DNA of 64,000 nt, from NCBI RefSeq assembly GCF_001758195.1, contig NZ_MASR01000001.1:620001-684000 (forward strand), written 5' to 3'. The notes under the pieces are model-generated. The model did no database searches. It was given only the letters and a program-made list of their open reading frames with translations, and was not told the origin of the DNA. The first letter of the stretch is position 1, and every line of letters begins with the position of its first letter. Of the stretch, positions 30,338 through 40,589 are shown one piece after another. Position numbers and translations under genes: made by a program. This DNA comes from Pseudohongiella acticola. Lineage in GTDB: Bacteria; Pseudomonadota; Gammaproteobacteria; Pseudomonadales; Pseudohongiellaceae.

Positions 30338-31041
30338 ACAAGCGCGAGCAACAACGTCTGATTCGCGAACAAAAACAACAACAGGCCGAAAAACAGGCAA
30401 AGCTGCGCAAAACCATGGGCCGACTTGCGATGGTTATCGTGATACCACTGGTGATCATCAGTGTCATCTACGGCCTGATGGGCCAAGGGGAAGTCTATCC
30501 GCCCGACCAGATAAGTGACCTCGATCATGTCAAAGGCAATGGCGACGAGGTAACGCTGGTGGTGTATGCGGATTTCCAATGCCCAGCCTGTGCCACTGAA
30601 CATCGTGTCATGAGTCAGGCCTGGCCGCGAATCGCACCCAATGTGCAGCTGGTATTCCGCCATTACCCGCTTACCAGTACCCACCGTTTTGCCTGGACAG
30701 CGGCATTGTACGCCGAAGCCGCAGGACGCCAGGGCAAATTCTGGGAAATGCATGACCAGCTTTTCCTGAACCAGACTTATTGGGCGTCCCTGAACGAAGT
30801 GGAAGAAGAGTTTGACGGCTACCTTGAACAACTGGACCTGGATGTGGCCCAGGCCCATACCGATATGCGTGACGAAACCCTGCTGCAGAAGGTACGCAAT
30901 GATCAGCGCGGCGGCACCAGTGCCGGCGTCCGCTCAACGCCTGCGCTATTTGTTAATGGTCGCCTGACGCCTGTCCCGCAGAATCCAGTTGACATGATCG
31001 CTCTGGTCAATCGCGCACGCGAAGACGACGCCGACAACTAG
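30334..31041 (+). CDS. Membrane-anchored DsbA-family thiol oxidoreductase
   Basis: 235 residues. A basic, Gln-rich N-terminus (1-29) is followed by one membrane helix (~31-50), so the thioredoxin-fold domain faces the periplasm. Active site CPAC (Cys83, Cys86) in [13 protein letters not shown]; cis-Pro loop [12 protein letters not shown] near the end. This is the DsbA/thioredoxin_4 type (as in BdbD-like or Com1-like proteins), likely an oxidase or reductase of secreted proteins. Start codon overlaps the xseA stop by 4 bases, so they are coupled. Its stop overlaps that of the convergent chemoreceptor within CTAG. Confidence 0.88.
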   Translation: MNKREQQRLIREQKQQQAEKQAKLRKTMGRLAMVIVIPLVIISVIYGLMGQGEVYPPDQISDLDHVKGNGDEVTLVVYADFQCPACATEHRVMSQAWPRIAPNVQLVFRHYPLTSTHRFAWTAALYAEAAGRQGKFWEMHDQLFLNQTYWASLNEVEEEFDGYLEQLDLDVAQAHTDMRDETLLQKVRNDQRGGTSAGVRSTPALFVNGRLTPVPQNPVDMIALVNRAREDDADN

Positions 31042-32771
31042 GCTGGCGTGGAAATACCCAGGCGTGTTGCTGGCAACCCCATAAACAGGCCCCCCCAATA
31101 CTGACCGTTAATATGCACGGGTACCGACAGGTTGAACATGACCTCGCCGGTATCCCGCAGGTAACTCTGCAAACGGAACCGGCCCATGTAAGGTATATCC
31201 CGGCTCTGGAAGAACCGCATATGACGACTTTTAGCCAGATCAACAGCCGGGTCCCCCGTGGGTTCCTGCGATAACTCACTGCGATGCACGGCAACATAGC
31301 CTTTGCTATCGAGTGGCAGGCAGTAAAGCGCCCCGTCTTCCTCTTTTGCCCACGCATCAATCAGATGCTGACAGCCCTGCTGAAACGCACGTGCATAGCT
31401 GACATCAAATTTGACCGGATTGGTGCCGGCAATGGTCTGATGGTTTCGGTCGAACATGTCCACACCGGATGACTGCAGTTTAGCCATCGCCGGCTCAAGT
31501 TGATCGCGGCGCTGCTCCACAATCTCCAGCACCTGTTCCAGCGGGCCGCGGCCGATCCGGAACTCACATAGCTTGTGCAACGCTTTGTCGGTGGATTCCA
31601 GCAGCTCATGGGTCTGTTCGTTGTTCTTGTCCATATCAACCCGGATACGGCTACCCAGCTCCCGGATTTCATGGCTACGACTGCGAATATCCTGATTATT
31701 CACAGACAGCTGTTCGGCGGCCGCACTGACCTGCAACAGATCCGAATGCGTCGATTCGAACCCATTGACCATCTGCTTGAATTCGCCAGCCGATTTGTCT
31801 ATTGATTCCCGGGCCTGACCGGTTTCCCTGATCATCTGTTCCGTACCGCTGGACGTCTTTGACACCACACCAATCATTTCTTCCAGCAAATTGCCGATTT
31901 CATCCGCCGAACCCCGCACCTTGACGGCCAGGTCTCTGACTTCATCAGCCACCACGGCAAAGCCACGTCCCTGCTCACCGGCGCGAGCCGCTTCAATGGC
32001 GGCATTAAGTGCAAGCATATTGGTTTGTGCAGCAAAACCCTGCACAGTAGACAGGATGCCGCGGATATTCTCTGACGTTGTCTCCAGCTGCCCCACCGTG
32101 CCGTGAAACTGCTGCATCATGCCGCCCACATTGGCGATCTGACCATTGGCGTGCAACAGCTCCTCTACGGCCCCACGGGCGGTCGACAGATTACTGGAAT
32201 TGACGTCAGCAATATTATTGGTCCAGCGCGACAGTTCGTCGATGGCGGTAGCCGTTTCCTCGCTTGAGCGATAGATGATTTCGGAAAAGTCTTCCTGCTT
32301 TCCTGCGTCCCGACTGGCTTCTTCAGCGATTTTCCGCCCCATGGCAGACGTCAGACTGACGTGAATGGTGTGATGGCGCAGATCGTCAAGTGCTGCGCGC
32401 AGCCGTTCCATAAACTGATTAAACAGGCGCGCAGTCTCACGCTCGGCCTGGTCGCCCACTTCCGGCATGATCGATGAGAGATCGCCCTGAGCATCATTGG
32501 CATCTCGCAATACGCGCACCAGAGCAGTGACACCGGCGACGACAGACGTCTGCCGCCACAACAGGAACAGAGCAATACCAGCGACCGCAGTGATTACAGC
32601 AGTCCAGCGCAGAGCACCCGTACTCGTAATGAATAACAACACTGCCAGCACCAGCAATAACACAAGAATGGCGGGCACCATTACGGGTGCCAGTCGATGA
32701 ATCAGGGGGGAGTCCGGGGTGACGGATGAATTCGAGGCAATGGAAGTTGGCTGGCTCTGCATTCTCTGCAT
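31038..32771 (-). CDS. Methyl-accepting chemotaxis protein with C-terminal sensor region
   Basis: Start set at 32771 because GGGAGG lies 11 bases upstream of that ATG; the frame is open to 32825. 577 residues. Two membrane helices at ~27-75 are separated by a very short loop, so there is almost no periplasmic part. A HAMP-like and coiled region follows, then the MCP signalling hairpin with [19 protein letters not shown] and [11 protein letters not shown] (~240-280). After the signalling region a Cache/PAS-like domain (~440-577: [35 protein letters not shown]) forms the C-terminus. The sensor must therefore sit in the cytosol behind the signalling tip. Ligand unknown; no other chemotaxis genes nearby. 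Confidence 0.88.
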   Translation of the reverse strand: MQRMQSQPTSIASNSSVTPDSPLIHRLAPVMVPAILVLLLVLAVLLFITSTGALRWTAVITAVAGIALFLLWRQTSVVAGVTALVRVLRDANDAQGDLSSIMPEVGDQAERETARLFNQFMERLRAALDDLRHHTIHVSLTSAMGRKIAEEASRDAGKQEDFSEIIYRSSEETATAIDELSRWTNNIADVNSSNLSTARGAVEELLHANGQIANVGGMMQQFHGTVGQLETTSENIRGILSTVQGFAAQTNMLALNAAIEAARAGEQGRGFAVVADEVRDLAVKVRGSADEIGNLLEEMIGVVSKTSSGTEQMIRETGQARESIDKSAGEFKQMVNGFESTHSDLLQVSAAAEQLSVNNQDIRSRSHEIRELGSRIRVDMDKNNEQTHELLESTDKALHKLCEFRIGRGPLEQVLEIVEQRRDQLEPAMAKLQSSGVDMFDRNHQTIAGTNPVKFDVSYARAFQQGCQHLIDAWAKEEDGALYCLPLDSKGYVAVHRSELSQEPTGDPAVDLAKSRHMRFFQSRDIPYMGRFRLQSYLRDTGEVMFNLSVPVHINGQYWGGLFMGLPATRLGISTPA

Positions 32772-32876
32772 TATTATTTGATCCTCCCGGTGACCGTTCG
32801 CAGAACTGCCGATACGGCTAATCAATATCCCAAAGCGCCTTAAGACGTCTTATTGGATATTTTAACGGCAGCAACG

Positions 32877-32918
32877 AAAAAGCCTTTAGCGGCAGGAAAA
32901 AAAGCCTTTAGCAGCAGG
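32877..32918. repeat. Two tandem 20-base direct repeats
   Basis: AAAAAGCCTTTAGCGGCAGG at 32877-32896 and AAAAAGCCTTTAGCAGCAGG at 32899-32918, one mismatch, period 22. They lie between the rodA stop and the chemoreceptor start. Read on the minus strand, each unit ends GGCTTTTT, and the GCAGG/CCTGC pairing next to them could make this the rodA terminator region. Confidence 0.7.
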
Positions 32919-32940
32919 AATTGCCCCTGCCAATACCCGC

Positions 32941-34086
32941 TCAGTGCGGCAACAACCGGCGATGCGTATGAATTGACATCAGAATACCAAAGCCGGTCAA
33001 CAATGTGATAGCTGAGGTACCGCCATAACTGACCAACGGCAAAGGCACGCCGACCACCGGCAGGATGCCCGACACCATGCCCATATTGACCACGACGTAA
33101 ATACAGAAGGTGAGCGACAGACTGACACCCAGAAGACGACTGAATGTCTCTTTGGCCTGCCAGCTAATGAACAACCCGCGACCGACAATAAAAATATAAA
33201 GCGACAGCAGCACAACAATGCCCAGCAAACCAAACTCTTCGCCAATGACCGCCAGGATAAAATCCGTCGAGGATTCCGGCAGGAAGTCCAGACGCGATTG
33301 TGTGCCATTGAGCCAGCCCTTGCCCATCAGCCCGCCCGACCCCATGGCAATGGTGGACTGAATGATGTTCCAGCCAGCACCCAGTGGGTCCGCTTCAGGG
33401 TTGAACAGGGTATCTACCCGACGACGCTGATAGGGTTCCAGCACAAACATGTACATCAGTGGAATGGCGATAACAGTCAATAAACCCGCGGCAGACAGAA
33501 TTCGCCACGACAACCCGGCAAAGAACAGTACGATCAGGCCAGACATACCAACCAGGATGGAGGTACCCAGGTCCGGCTGGTTGGCAATCAGAAAACTGGG
33601 AACACCAACGATGATAAGACTGATGACGATGTCATGCCAACGCGGGGGCAGCACCACCTTGCTGAAATACCAGGCGACCATCACCGGCAAAGACAGTTTC
33701 ATCAACTCAGATGGCTGAAAAACCCCGAGCCCTGGTATTGCCAGCCAGCGTTGTGCGCCATTGACAACGGTGCCAAAAAACAGCACCAGCACCAGCAAGA
33801 CCGTGACTACAGCAAACGCAGGCAGTGCCCAATAGCGAAATGTTCGCGGTGGAATCTGAGCAATGATCAACATGGCCGTAAAACCAATACCCAGGCGAAT
33901 CACCTGCCGTATGACCGAGTCCATGTCTTCGCCACTGGCACTGTACAACACAAACAATCCCAGACAGCAAACCATGAGCGCCCCGACCAGCAAAGGCACA
34001 TCAATATGCAAACGCCAGGCGAGAGTGCGCTCTTGCGTGCCCAGTGCGAAACGGGGATTGATCGCTCGTCGCGTCAGTTCAGACAT
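32941..34086 (-). CDS. rodA: Rod-shape SEDS glycosyltransferase RodA
   Basis: Peptidoglycan polymerase of the elongasome, an inner-membrane SEDS protein. Start at 34086 (MSELTRRAINPRF, 381 residues) rather than 34182, since the 32 extra residues are unrelated. About ten membrane helices; family motifs include FVLYSASGEDMDSVIRQ, QPDLGTSILV, ESSTDFILAVIGEEFGLLG and GVPLPLVSYGGTSAIT. I call RodA rather than FtsW from length and VSYGG context. It stands alone: the usual partner mrdA (PBP2) is not adjacent, and the gene upstream is the divergent doxX. Confidence 0.92.
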   Translation of the reverse strand: MSELTRRAINPRFALGTQERTLAWRLHIDVPLLVGALMVCCLGLFVLYSASGEDMDSVIRQVIRLGIGFTAMLIIAQIPPRTFRYWALPAFAVVTVLLVLVLFFGTVVNGAQRWLAIPGLGVFQPSELMKLSLPVMVAWYFSKVVLPPRWHDIVISLIIVGVPSFLIANQPDLGTSILVGMSGLIVLFFAGLSWRILSAAGLLTVIAIPLMYMFVLEPYQRRRVDTLFNPEADPLGAGWNIIQSTIAMGSGGLMGKGWLNGTQSRLDFLPESSTDFILAVIGEEFGLLGIVVLLSLYIFIVGRGLFISWQAKETFSRLLGVSLSLTFCIYVVVNMGMVSGILPVVGVPLPLVSYGGTSAITLLTGFGILMSIHTHRRLLPH

Positions 34087-34200
34087 AGTCGGATAATTCG
34101 GTGCGTGTGATAAAGCCGAAGGGTAGCGCAAGCATTGTTTTAAGTCTATGCTCAGACACCATTGCCCTAATACCCCAAACAACTACCGCCAGGAGATTTC

Positions 34201-34641
34201 ATGTCAATAATCAGTACGGTCAACCGATGTGTGGACAGCGTTGGTAACAATACTCAGACGCTGTCATGGACGCTTCTGCGTGTTCTGGGTAGCGCCATGT
34301 TCATGACCCATGGCTGGCCCAAGATGTTCGGCACCCAGGCACAACCATTTCTGGGCGGTATGGGATTCTTCGGCATTGATGTCGGCGTGAATATGTTATG
34401 GGTTGCGGGCGCCATCGAGTTATTCGGCGGGGCCTTGCTGTTGCTTGGCCTGTTTACCCGATATGCAGCCCTGTTCGCGGCGGTCCTGATGGTCATGGCT
34501 TATCTGACGGCTCACCCGGCCTGGTTTCCGACCCTCAACAACGGTGAGTTGGCAACCCTGTACTTCCTGGTCTATTTCGCCATTTTTGCCATCGGACCCG
34601 GCAAGATCAGCCTTGACTACCTGATTCGCGGCCGTAGCTGA
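34201..34641 (+). CDS. DoxX-family membrane protein
   Basis: 146-residue protein with four membrane helices. Typical DoxX sequence: LLRVLGSAMFMTHGWPKMFG near the N-terminus and AGAIELFGGALLLLGLFTR in the middle, ending FAIGPGKISLDYLI. Members are small quinone- or redox-linked membrane proteins of mostly unknown role. Single gene, divergent from rodA and convergent with der. Confidence 0.9.
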   Translation: MSIISTVNRCVDSVGNNTQTLSWTLLRVLGSAMFMTHGWPKMFGTQAQPFLGGMGFFGIDVGVNMLWVAGAIELFGGALLLLGLFTRYAALFAAVLMVMAYLTAHPAWFPTLNNGELATLYFLVYFAIFAIGPGKISLDYLIRGRS

Positions 34642-34691
34642 CAATGGCTCGACAGCCAGTCAGCTATAATTGCGTCGCGCGGAAGTGACGC

Positions 34692-36095
34692 TCAGTCGTC
34701 GCGCGATCGGGCGATCTTCCGGTTCTTGGTGATACGCCGTTTTTGAGCAACCAGCCGCCCTGACATCCCCTGCTCGTGTTTAACATAGGGGTTGTCATCG
34801 CTGCGCAACTCGATCTTGACCGGCGTACCTTCAAGTTTCAGCACCTTCCTGAAGGTTTTTTCCAGATAGCGCTTGTAGGAATCAGGTAATTTGTCAGTCT
34901 GTTTGCCATGAATCACGATAATCGGTGGATTCTGACCGCCGGCATGGGCGTAGCGCAGTTTAATGCGTCGGCCATTGATCATCGGTGGCGAATGATCCAG
35001 CACTGCATCCTGCAGGGTCTTGGTCAACATATTGGTACCCAGATCACGTTTCGCTGAGTCGTAAGCAATATGGACGGATTTGTACAGGTCACCCACACCG
35101 GTGCCATGCATGGCCGAAATAAAGTGGATGGCGGCAAAATCGACGAAGGCGAAACGCCGTCGTATGTCGCTCTTGATCCGTTCCTTCTGCTCAGTGTCCA
35201 TGCCGTCCCATTTGTTCAGGGCAATAACCAGTGCACGACCGGCGTCAACAACATACCCAAGCAAATGCAGGTCCTGCTCGACAATACCCGTACGGGCATC
35301 CACCACCAGAATAACAACGTTGGCATCCTGAATCGCAGTCAATGATTTCACCACCGAGAATTTTTCCACCGTCTCCGTGGTTTTTCCACGCCGGCGAATA
35401 CCGGCAGTGTCGATCAGGGTATAACGATTGCCATGACGTTCAAAAGGGATATAGACGCTGTCCCGGGTAGTGCCGCCTTCGTCGAAGACAACCACGCGAT
35501 CTTCACCCAACATGCGATTGACCAGGGTCGACTTACCGACATTTGGGCGACCCGCAATGGCAATGCGAATGCCTTCGGCAGCGCGTTCATCTTCTGGCAC
35601 CGGCTCAGGAAATCCGATCAGCACAGAATCAAGCAGTTTCTTGACGCCACGGCCCTGGGACGCAGTGATGGGAAACACCTGTTCCAGCCCCAGACCATAG
35701 AAGTCACCCATGGCGACTTCTTCGTCGATGCCATCAACCTTGTTGACCACCAGATGTGCCGGCTTGCCCAGTTTGCGCAAATGTTCAACAATCTGGGTAT
35801 CGCCCGGATTCAGACCCGCTCTGCCGTCTACCAGCAACAAAACCACATCGGCTTCTTCAATGGCCAGCAATGACTGGGATGCCATTTCAAAATCGATGCC
35901 TTTTTCGCCACCTTCCAGACCGCCGGTATCAATAACGATGTAAGGCTTGTCACCGCCTTTGCCTTCACCATACTGCCGGTCACGGGTGAGCCCGGAGAAA
36001 TCCGCGACAATTGCGTCACGACTACGGGTCAGTCGGTTAAACAGGGTGGATTTACCCACATTCGGTCGCCCTACGAGGGCCAGTACGGGTTTCAT
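34692..36095 (-). CDS. der: Ribosome-associated GTPase Der (EngA)
   Basis: Essential 50S assembly GTPase with two G domains in tandem. 467 residues. First G domain: [12 protein letters not shown] (~8) and NKVDG; second: [12 protein letters not shown] (~183), [16 protein letters not shown]-terminal KH-like domain with [19 protein letters not shown]. Last gene of the long minus-strand run hisS-yfgM-bamB-der, 56 bases after bamB. Confidence 0.98.
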   Translation of the reverse strand: MKPVLALVGRPNVGKSTLFNRLTRSRDAIVADFSGLTRDRQYGEGKGGDKPYIVIDTGGLEGGEKGIDFEMASQSLLAIEEADVVLLLVDGRAGLNPGDTQIVEHLRKLGKPAHLVVNKVDGIDEEVAMGDFYGLGLEQVFPITASQGRGVKKLLDSVLIGFPEPVPEDERAAEGIRIAIAGRPNVGKSTLVNRMLGEDRVVVFDEGGTTRDSVYIPFERHGNRYTLIDTAGIRRRGKTTETVEKFSVVKSLTAIQDANVVILVVDARTGIVEQDLHLLGYVVDAGRALVIALNKWDGMDTEQKERIKSDIRRRFAFVDFAAIHFISAMHGTGVGDLYKSVHIAYDSAKRDLGTNMLTKTLQDAVLDHSPPMINGRRIKLRYAHAGGQNPPIIVIHGKQTDKLPDSYKRYLEKTFRKVLKLEGTPVKIELRSDDNPYVKHEQGMSGRLVAQKRRITKNRKIARSRDD

Positions 36096-36151
36096 AGAAA
36101 TTCCAGAAAATTCACGCGGCGACCACGCCGCGCAGTGTCAATCAGATGTGA

Positions 36152-37300
36152 TCAGGGCAGACTGTATGCTGACAATCTGCCGCTGTTGCCATAGACATAG
36201 ATGCTGCGACCTTCAGCCACAACGGGGGCGCGCACGCCATCGCGATCAACACGCGTGCGAGCAACAAAACTGCCGTCGATCTGTGACAGAACGTGTAGAT
36301 AACCTTCAAAATCGGCGACTGCAACAAAATTGTTGAACGTTGCCGGCGCCGTTGCTCGTCGCAATCGTAGCGAATCGTTTTGCCAGACTGTGCGCTCTGT
36401 ATTGTTTTGTACGGCATGCACCTGACTGAAGCTGTCAACCCAGTATATGTTGCCCAGGCCCAATGCCAGCCCCTGATAGGTCGACCCTGGCATACCCCAG
36501 ACGATGCGGCCACTCTGTACGTCCAGCCCCATCAGGTTGCCCTGATAGCTGCCCATGTAAACAACATTGCCAACAACCACGGGGTCGCCATCAATATCGA
36601 TAATGCGTTCGATGTCATAACGACCCTGCGGCACCGCGATGCGCTCTTCCCACATCAGAAAACCATTGTTGGCATCGACACCGGCAACCATGCCGTTGCT
36701 GAATCCGGCAATAACAACGTTGCCAACAATAACAGGCTGGCTGTTACCACGCAGGGAAAGAGCCGGCACCGTGGTTTCATACACCCAGCGCTGTCGGCCA
36801 TCAGAGGGCTCCAGTGCAATCAGACGACCGTCAACGGTCTGTACCGCCACAAGACGCCCATCACTGGCAGGTGCTGCCAGCACTTCACTACTGACCGACG
36901 CTTCCCATAAAAAATCGCCAGTGCTTTGCTCAAGGGCAAACACCCTGGCATCCCGAGTCCCCAGCAACACCATGTTGCCACCTGCGCCAACGCCACCAGT
37001 GATGATTTCGCCGGTGCGTTCGCGCCACAACACGTCCCCGGACGCTTTGTCTATGGCATAAACCTCGCCATCTTCCGAGGCGGCAAATAGCGTGTCACCA
37101 ACAATGACCGGCTTCAGCCTGTTGTAACGACTCCCCTGACCATCACCAACGTTGACACTCCAGTCACGGTTAAGTGAAAACTCTTCGTCAAAATCGACCA
37201 GCTCCGCCGGTTGCTCGGACTCGTCGCTGGAGAAAATACTGCAGGCGCCCAATGTACCGGCGACCACAAGAGATACAAAAGTTTTCACAACATAATTCAT
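36152..37300 (-). CDS. bamB: Outer-membrane assembly lipoprotein BamB
   Basis: Eight-bladed beta-propeller lipoprotein of the BAM complex that inserts outer-membrane proteins. About 382 residues; I prefer the ATG at 37300 over the GTG at 37306, which would be only 3 bases from its GAG. Lipobox LGAC gives the acylated Cys at ~20. PQQ-like repeats occur throughout (VYAIDKASGDVLW, VFALEQSTGDFLW, GLDVQSGRIVW). Position between yfgM (26 bases) and der is canonical. Confidence 0.96.
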   Translation of the reverse strand: MNYVVKTFVSLVVAGTLGACSIFSSDESEQPAELVDFDEEFSLNRDWSVNVGDGQGSRYNRLKPVIVGDTLFAASEDGEVYAIDKASGDVLWRERTGEIITGGVGAGGNMVLLGTRDARVFALEQSTGDFLWEASVSSEVLAAPASDGRLVAVQTVDGRLIALEPSDGRQRWVYETTVPALSLRGNSQPVIVGNVVIAGFSNGMVAGVDANNGFLMWEERIAVPQGRYDIERIIDIDGDPVVVGNVVYMGSYQGNLMGLDVQSGRIVWGMPGSTYQGLALGLGNIYWVDSFSQVHAVQNNTERTVWQNDSLRLRRATAPATFNNFVAVADFEGYLHVLSQIDGSFVARTRVDRDGVRAPVVAEGRSIYVYGNSGRLSAYSLP

Positions 37301-37326
37301 ATTCACATGCTCGGCGACTTGCGCGG

Positions 37327-37995
37327 TCAGAGGCTGTCTTGCAGCTCAGTGAGTTTCATTTGCAGAATCGGATTACCTGTGGCCGCGGCCAGTGCGTCTT
37401 CGTAAGCGGCCAGCGCCTGATCCCGCTGCCCTTGTGCCAGGTAGATATCACCGCGCAATTCGTCGAACTCAGCATTCAGCGCCGACGGTTCAACGCCACT
37501 GACAACCGTCAGCGCGCGGTCAGCCTCGCCCTGGGCCAACAAAACGCGACCCAGTCGCAACTGTGCCAGCTTGATCAGTGTCGGATCAGTGCTGCCAAAC
37601 AGCCCGCTGCGGGTGTTATCCAGCAACCACTGCAGCTGCTCTTCAGCCATGGCCAGATCGTCTGCTTCAACAGCGAGACGGGCACCAAACAGCGCGCCGT
37701 AAAGCGCATACACACTGTCAGTATGCTCGGTTTTTAATGTCGCCACCAGCGCCTGTGCCGGCTCCCGGTTTTCCTCGGCGACCGTTTCACCAGGCTGGGT
37801 CACCATTAGTTGCGACAACTGATCATACACCGCAGACGCAGCTGCCGCAGAACGAGTTTGACCGCCCTGCCATGCCTGCCAGCCAAAGTAGACAATGGCA
37901 ACGGCGGCTATACCCAGGGCAATTGACCGGCCGCTTTCGCGCCACCAGCGTTTTAGCGACTCTAAACTTTCTTCTTCTTCCGTACTTAAAGCCAC
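37327..37995 (-). CDS. yfgM: YfgM-family SecYEG ancillary protein
   Basis: Single-pass inner-membrane protein with a periplasmic TPR domain that links the translocon to periplasmic chaperones. Start is GTG at 37995 (VALSTEEEESLESLKRWW, 222 residues) because AGGAG stands 6 bases upstream; the frame is open to 38094. Cytosolic N-terminus 1-~22, membrane helix ~23-42 (SIALGIAAVAIVYFGW). TPR-like helices follow, with LRLGRVLLAQGEADRAL and RGDIYLAQGQRDQALAAYEDAL. Between hisS and bamB as in E. coli. Confidence 0.93.
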   Translation of the reverse strand: MALSTEEEESLESLKRWWRESGRSIALGIAAVAIVYFGWQAWQGGQTRSAAAASAVYDQLSQLMVTQPGETVAEENREPAQALVATLKTEHTDSVYALYGALFGARLAVEADDLAMAEEQLQWLLDNTRSGLFGSTDPTLIKLAQLRLGRVLLAQGEADRALTVVSGVEPSALNAEFDELRGDIYLAQGQRDQALAAYEDALAAATGNPILQMKLTELQDSL

Positions 37996-38112
37996 AAACA
38001 GCTCCTGTCTCAAATTACCTATCGTTGTGGGTCCTGCGCCAGCGCAGAACTTGCCATCATGTCTGATTAACAGCAGGCAGGCATCGTGTCGCACTGCCTT
38101 ATCCGTGTCAAG

Positions 38113-39399
38113 TCAGGGCGTTGCCAGCGCCCTTTTAAGGGCCTCGGCGAGGCCCGCCACTGTGATTGTCTCACTGTGGCCCGTGTCATCAAGTTGACGC
38201 AGGCGGACTGTTTGATCACCTGTTTCCGGCAGCGGATCAACAATCACTGCCAGCCGTGCACCACTATTATATGCTTTCTTGAGCTGGCTGTTGAATTTAC
38301 CGCCACCGCAATGGCTCATAATTCGCAAACCCGGCAGGCGGGTCCGCAAATGCTCGGCCAGCGTCAACACCTGTTGCGGCGCTACGCCGTCAGAGGCCAG
38401 CACAGTCACATCCAGTACCTGGTTTACCGAATCAGGCAGTTTTCCGGACGCTTCCAGCAACAGCACCAGCCGCTCCATGCCAAAGGCCAGGCCGACGGCC
38501 GGCGTGCCGCGCCCGCCCAATTGTGCTACCAGTGAATCATAGCGTCCACCAGCACACACCGTGCCCTGGGCACCGAGTTCATCAGTGATCCACTCAAAAA
38601 CCATATTGTTGTAGTAGTCCAGCCCCCTGACCAGGCGCGGATTCTCCACAAACGCCACATCATTGTCGCGCAATAGCTGCTTCAGTGTTGCATAGTGCGC
38701 GGCAGTCTCAGGGCTGACAAAATCAGACAGTGAAGGTGCATTAACCAACAGCGCCTGTGTTGCCGCTGCCTTGCTGTCCAGCACCCGAAGCGGATTACTC
38801 AGCAAACGGCGCCGACTGTCTTCGTCCAGGTCCGCTTCATGTTGCTGCAGAAACTGCGTCAACGCAGCACCAAAGGCCTTGCGATCGGCGGCAGTGCCAA
38901 TATTGTTGATTTCCAGACGCACGCTACTGCTCAGACCCAGTGCGCGCCACAGCGCCGCCGAAATCAGGATGATTTCAGCATCAATATCGGGCCCGGCCAT
39001 GCCGAAGCTTTCGATACCCACCTGATGAAACTGGCGGTACCGGCCTTTCTGAGGCCTCTCATGACGAAACATGGGGCCGCGATACCACAAGCGCTGCTGC
39101 TGGTTGTACAGCAGACCATGCTGCTCGGCCGCTCTTACGCAACCGGCGGTTCCTTCCGGTCGCAGGCAAAGCTCGTCGCCGTTGCGATCAGCAAAGCTGT
39201 ACATTTCCTTTTCTACAATATCAGTGACTTCACCAATAGAACGTTTGAACAGTTGTGACTGTTCCAGTACGGGGAAACGAATTTCACGATAACCGTAAGA
39301 TTGCACCAGCTGCTGCGTCACCTGTTCGATATATTGCCAGGTGGGAGTTTCCGTCGGGAGAATATCGTTCATCCCGCGGATTGCCTGAATTTTGCTCAT
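38113..39399 (-). CDS. hisS: Histidyl-tRNA synthetase
   Basis: Class II synthetase charging tRNA-His. 428 residues. Motif 1 region near [18 protein letters not shown]; motif 2 [20 protein letters not shown]. The histidine-A loop is [16 protein letters not shown], and motif 3 is [15 protein letters not shown]-terminal anticodon domain from ~330. 35 bases after ispG in the same orientation. Confidence 0.98.
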   Translation of the reverse strand: MSKIQAIRGMNDILPTETPTWQYIEQVTQQLVQSYGYREIRFPVLEQSQLFKRSIGEVTDIVEKEMYSFADRNGDELCLRPEGTAGCVRAAEQHGLLYNQQQRLWYRGPMFRHERPQKGRYRQFHQVGIESFGMAGPDIDAEIILISAALWRALGLSSSVRLEINNIGTAADRKAFGAALTQFLQQHEADLDEDSRRRLLSNPLRVLDSKAAATQALLVNAPSLSDFVSPETAAHYATLKQLLRDNDVAFVENPRLVRGLDYYNNMVFEWITDELGAQGTVCAGGRYDSLVAQLGGRGTPAVGLAFGMERLVLLLEASGKLPDSVNQVLDVTVLASDGVAPQQVLTLAEHLRTRLPGLRIMSHCGGGKFNSQLKKAYNSGARLAVIVDPLPETGDQTVRLRQLDDTGHSETITVAGLAEALKRALATP

Positions 39400-39434
39400 G
39401 TCCGTATTTTACTCATACCTTGTTCTTGAAAGCG

Positions 39435-40562
39435 TTATCCGCGTGCGATGATGCCGCCCGGAGCCTGTTCAGCTTCTGCCTTCTGTTTCTCTGCCACCCG
39501 GGCACGCACCATGGCTTCCAGCTCATCTACCAGGCGGGCGTTATCAATTTTGTGATGCGGCTTGCCATGCACATAAGCCAGGTTGTGCGGACTGGCCCCG
39601 GTCAGACCAATCTCGGCAACTTTGGCTTCACCCGGGCCATTAACAATGCAACCTATGACGGCAACATCGACCGGCGTTATAACGTCTTCCAGGCGCGACT
39701 CAAGTTCATTGACGACAGAAATGACATCAAAGTTCTGCCGTGAGCAGCTGGGACAGGCGACCAGGTTGACGCCTTTGCTGCGCAGCCCGAGGCTCTTGAG
39801 AATGTCGAAACCAACACGGATTTCCTCAACCGGGTCGGCTGCCAGCGAAATACGGATGGTATCGCCGATGCCGTCCATCAACAGCGCGCCCAGCCCCACC
39901 GCTGACTTGACAGTGCCGGAACGCAAGCCGCCGGCCTCGGTAATACCCAGGTGCAATGGCTGATCAATCTGCCCGGCGAGCTGGCGATAGGCTTTCAGCG
40001 TCATAAAAATCTCGGACGCTTTCAGGCTGATTTTGAAATCCTGAAAATCCAGCCTGTCCAGAATATCTATCTGCGTCAACGCAGATTCAACCATAGCCTC
40101 GGCGCAGGGCTCCGGATACTTGCGCAGCAGTACTTTGCCCAGAGACCCGGCGTTGACGCCGATACGCAGCGGAATACCTTTGTCGCGCGCGGCATCAATG
40201 ACCGCGCGAATACGTTTTTCACTGCCAATGTTACCGGGGTTGATGCGCAAACAGTCGACGCCGTACTCGGCCACTTTGAGGGCGATTTTATAATCAAAAT
40301 GGATATCAGCAACCAGTGGCAGACTGACACGTTTGCGAATCGCGCGAAACGCTTCTGCCGCTTCCATGGATGGCACCGACACTCTGACAATATCAGCACC
40401 GACATCGGCCAGGCGCTGTATCTGCGCCACTGTTGCTTCTACATCACGAGTTTCGGTATTGGTCATGCTCTGCACAGAAATCGGCGCACCTCCGCCCACA
40501 GGCACATTGCCGACCATGATGCGGCGCGACTGGCGACGGGTAATGGGAGATGATGTCAACAT
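39435..40562 (-). CDS. ispG: 4-hydroxy-3-methylbut-2-enyl-diphosphate synthase
   Basis: [4Fe-4S] enzyme of the MEP isoprenoid pathway, turning MEcPP into HMBPP. 375 residues. N-terminal TIM barrel with [17 protein letters not shown] and HFDYKIAL. C-terminal cluster domain with the three cysteine ligands in [11 protein letters not shown] and [10 protein letters not shown]. It needs an iron-sulfur cluster supply, which matters given the reduced isc locus close by. Between rodZ and hisS, as usual. Confidence 0.97.
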   Translation of the reverse strand: MLTSSPITRRQSRRIMVGNVPVGGGAPISVQSMTNTETRDVEATVAQIQRLADVGADIVRVSVPSMEAAEAFRAIRKRVSLPLVADIHFDYKIALKVAEYGVDCLRINPGNIGSEKRIRAVIDAARDKGIPLRIGVNAGSLGKVLLRKYPEPCAEAMVESALTQIDILDRLDFQDFKISLKASEIFMTLKAYRQLAGQIDQPLHLGITEAGGLRSGTVKSAVGLGALLMDGIGDTIRISLAADPVEEIRVGFDILKSLGLRSKGVNLVACPSCSRQNFDVISVVNELESRLEDVITPVDVAVIGCIVNGPGEAKVAEIGLTGASPHNLAYVHGKPHHKIDNARLVDELEAMVRARVAEKQKAEAEQAPGGIIARG

Positions 40563-40589
40563 AGTGAACTCACAACATGGGTGTCTGGT

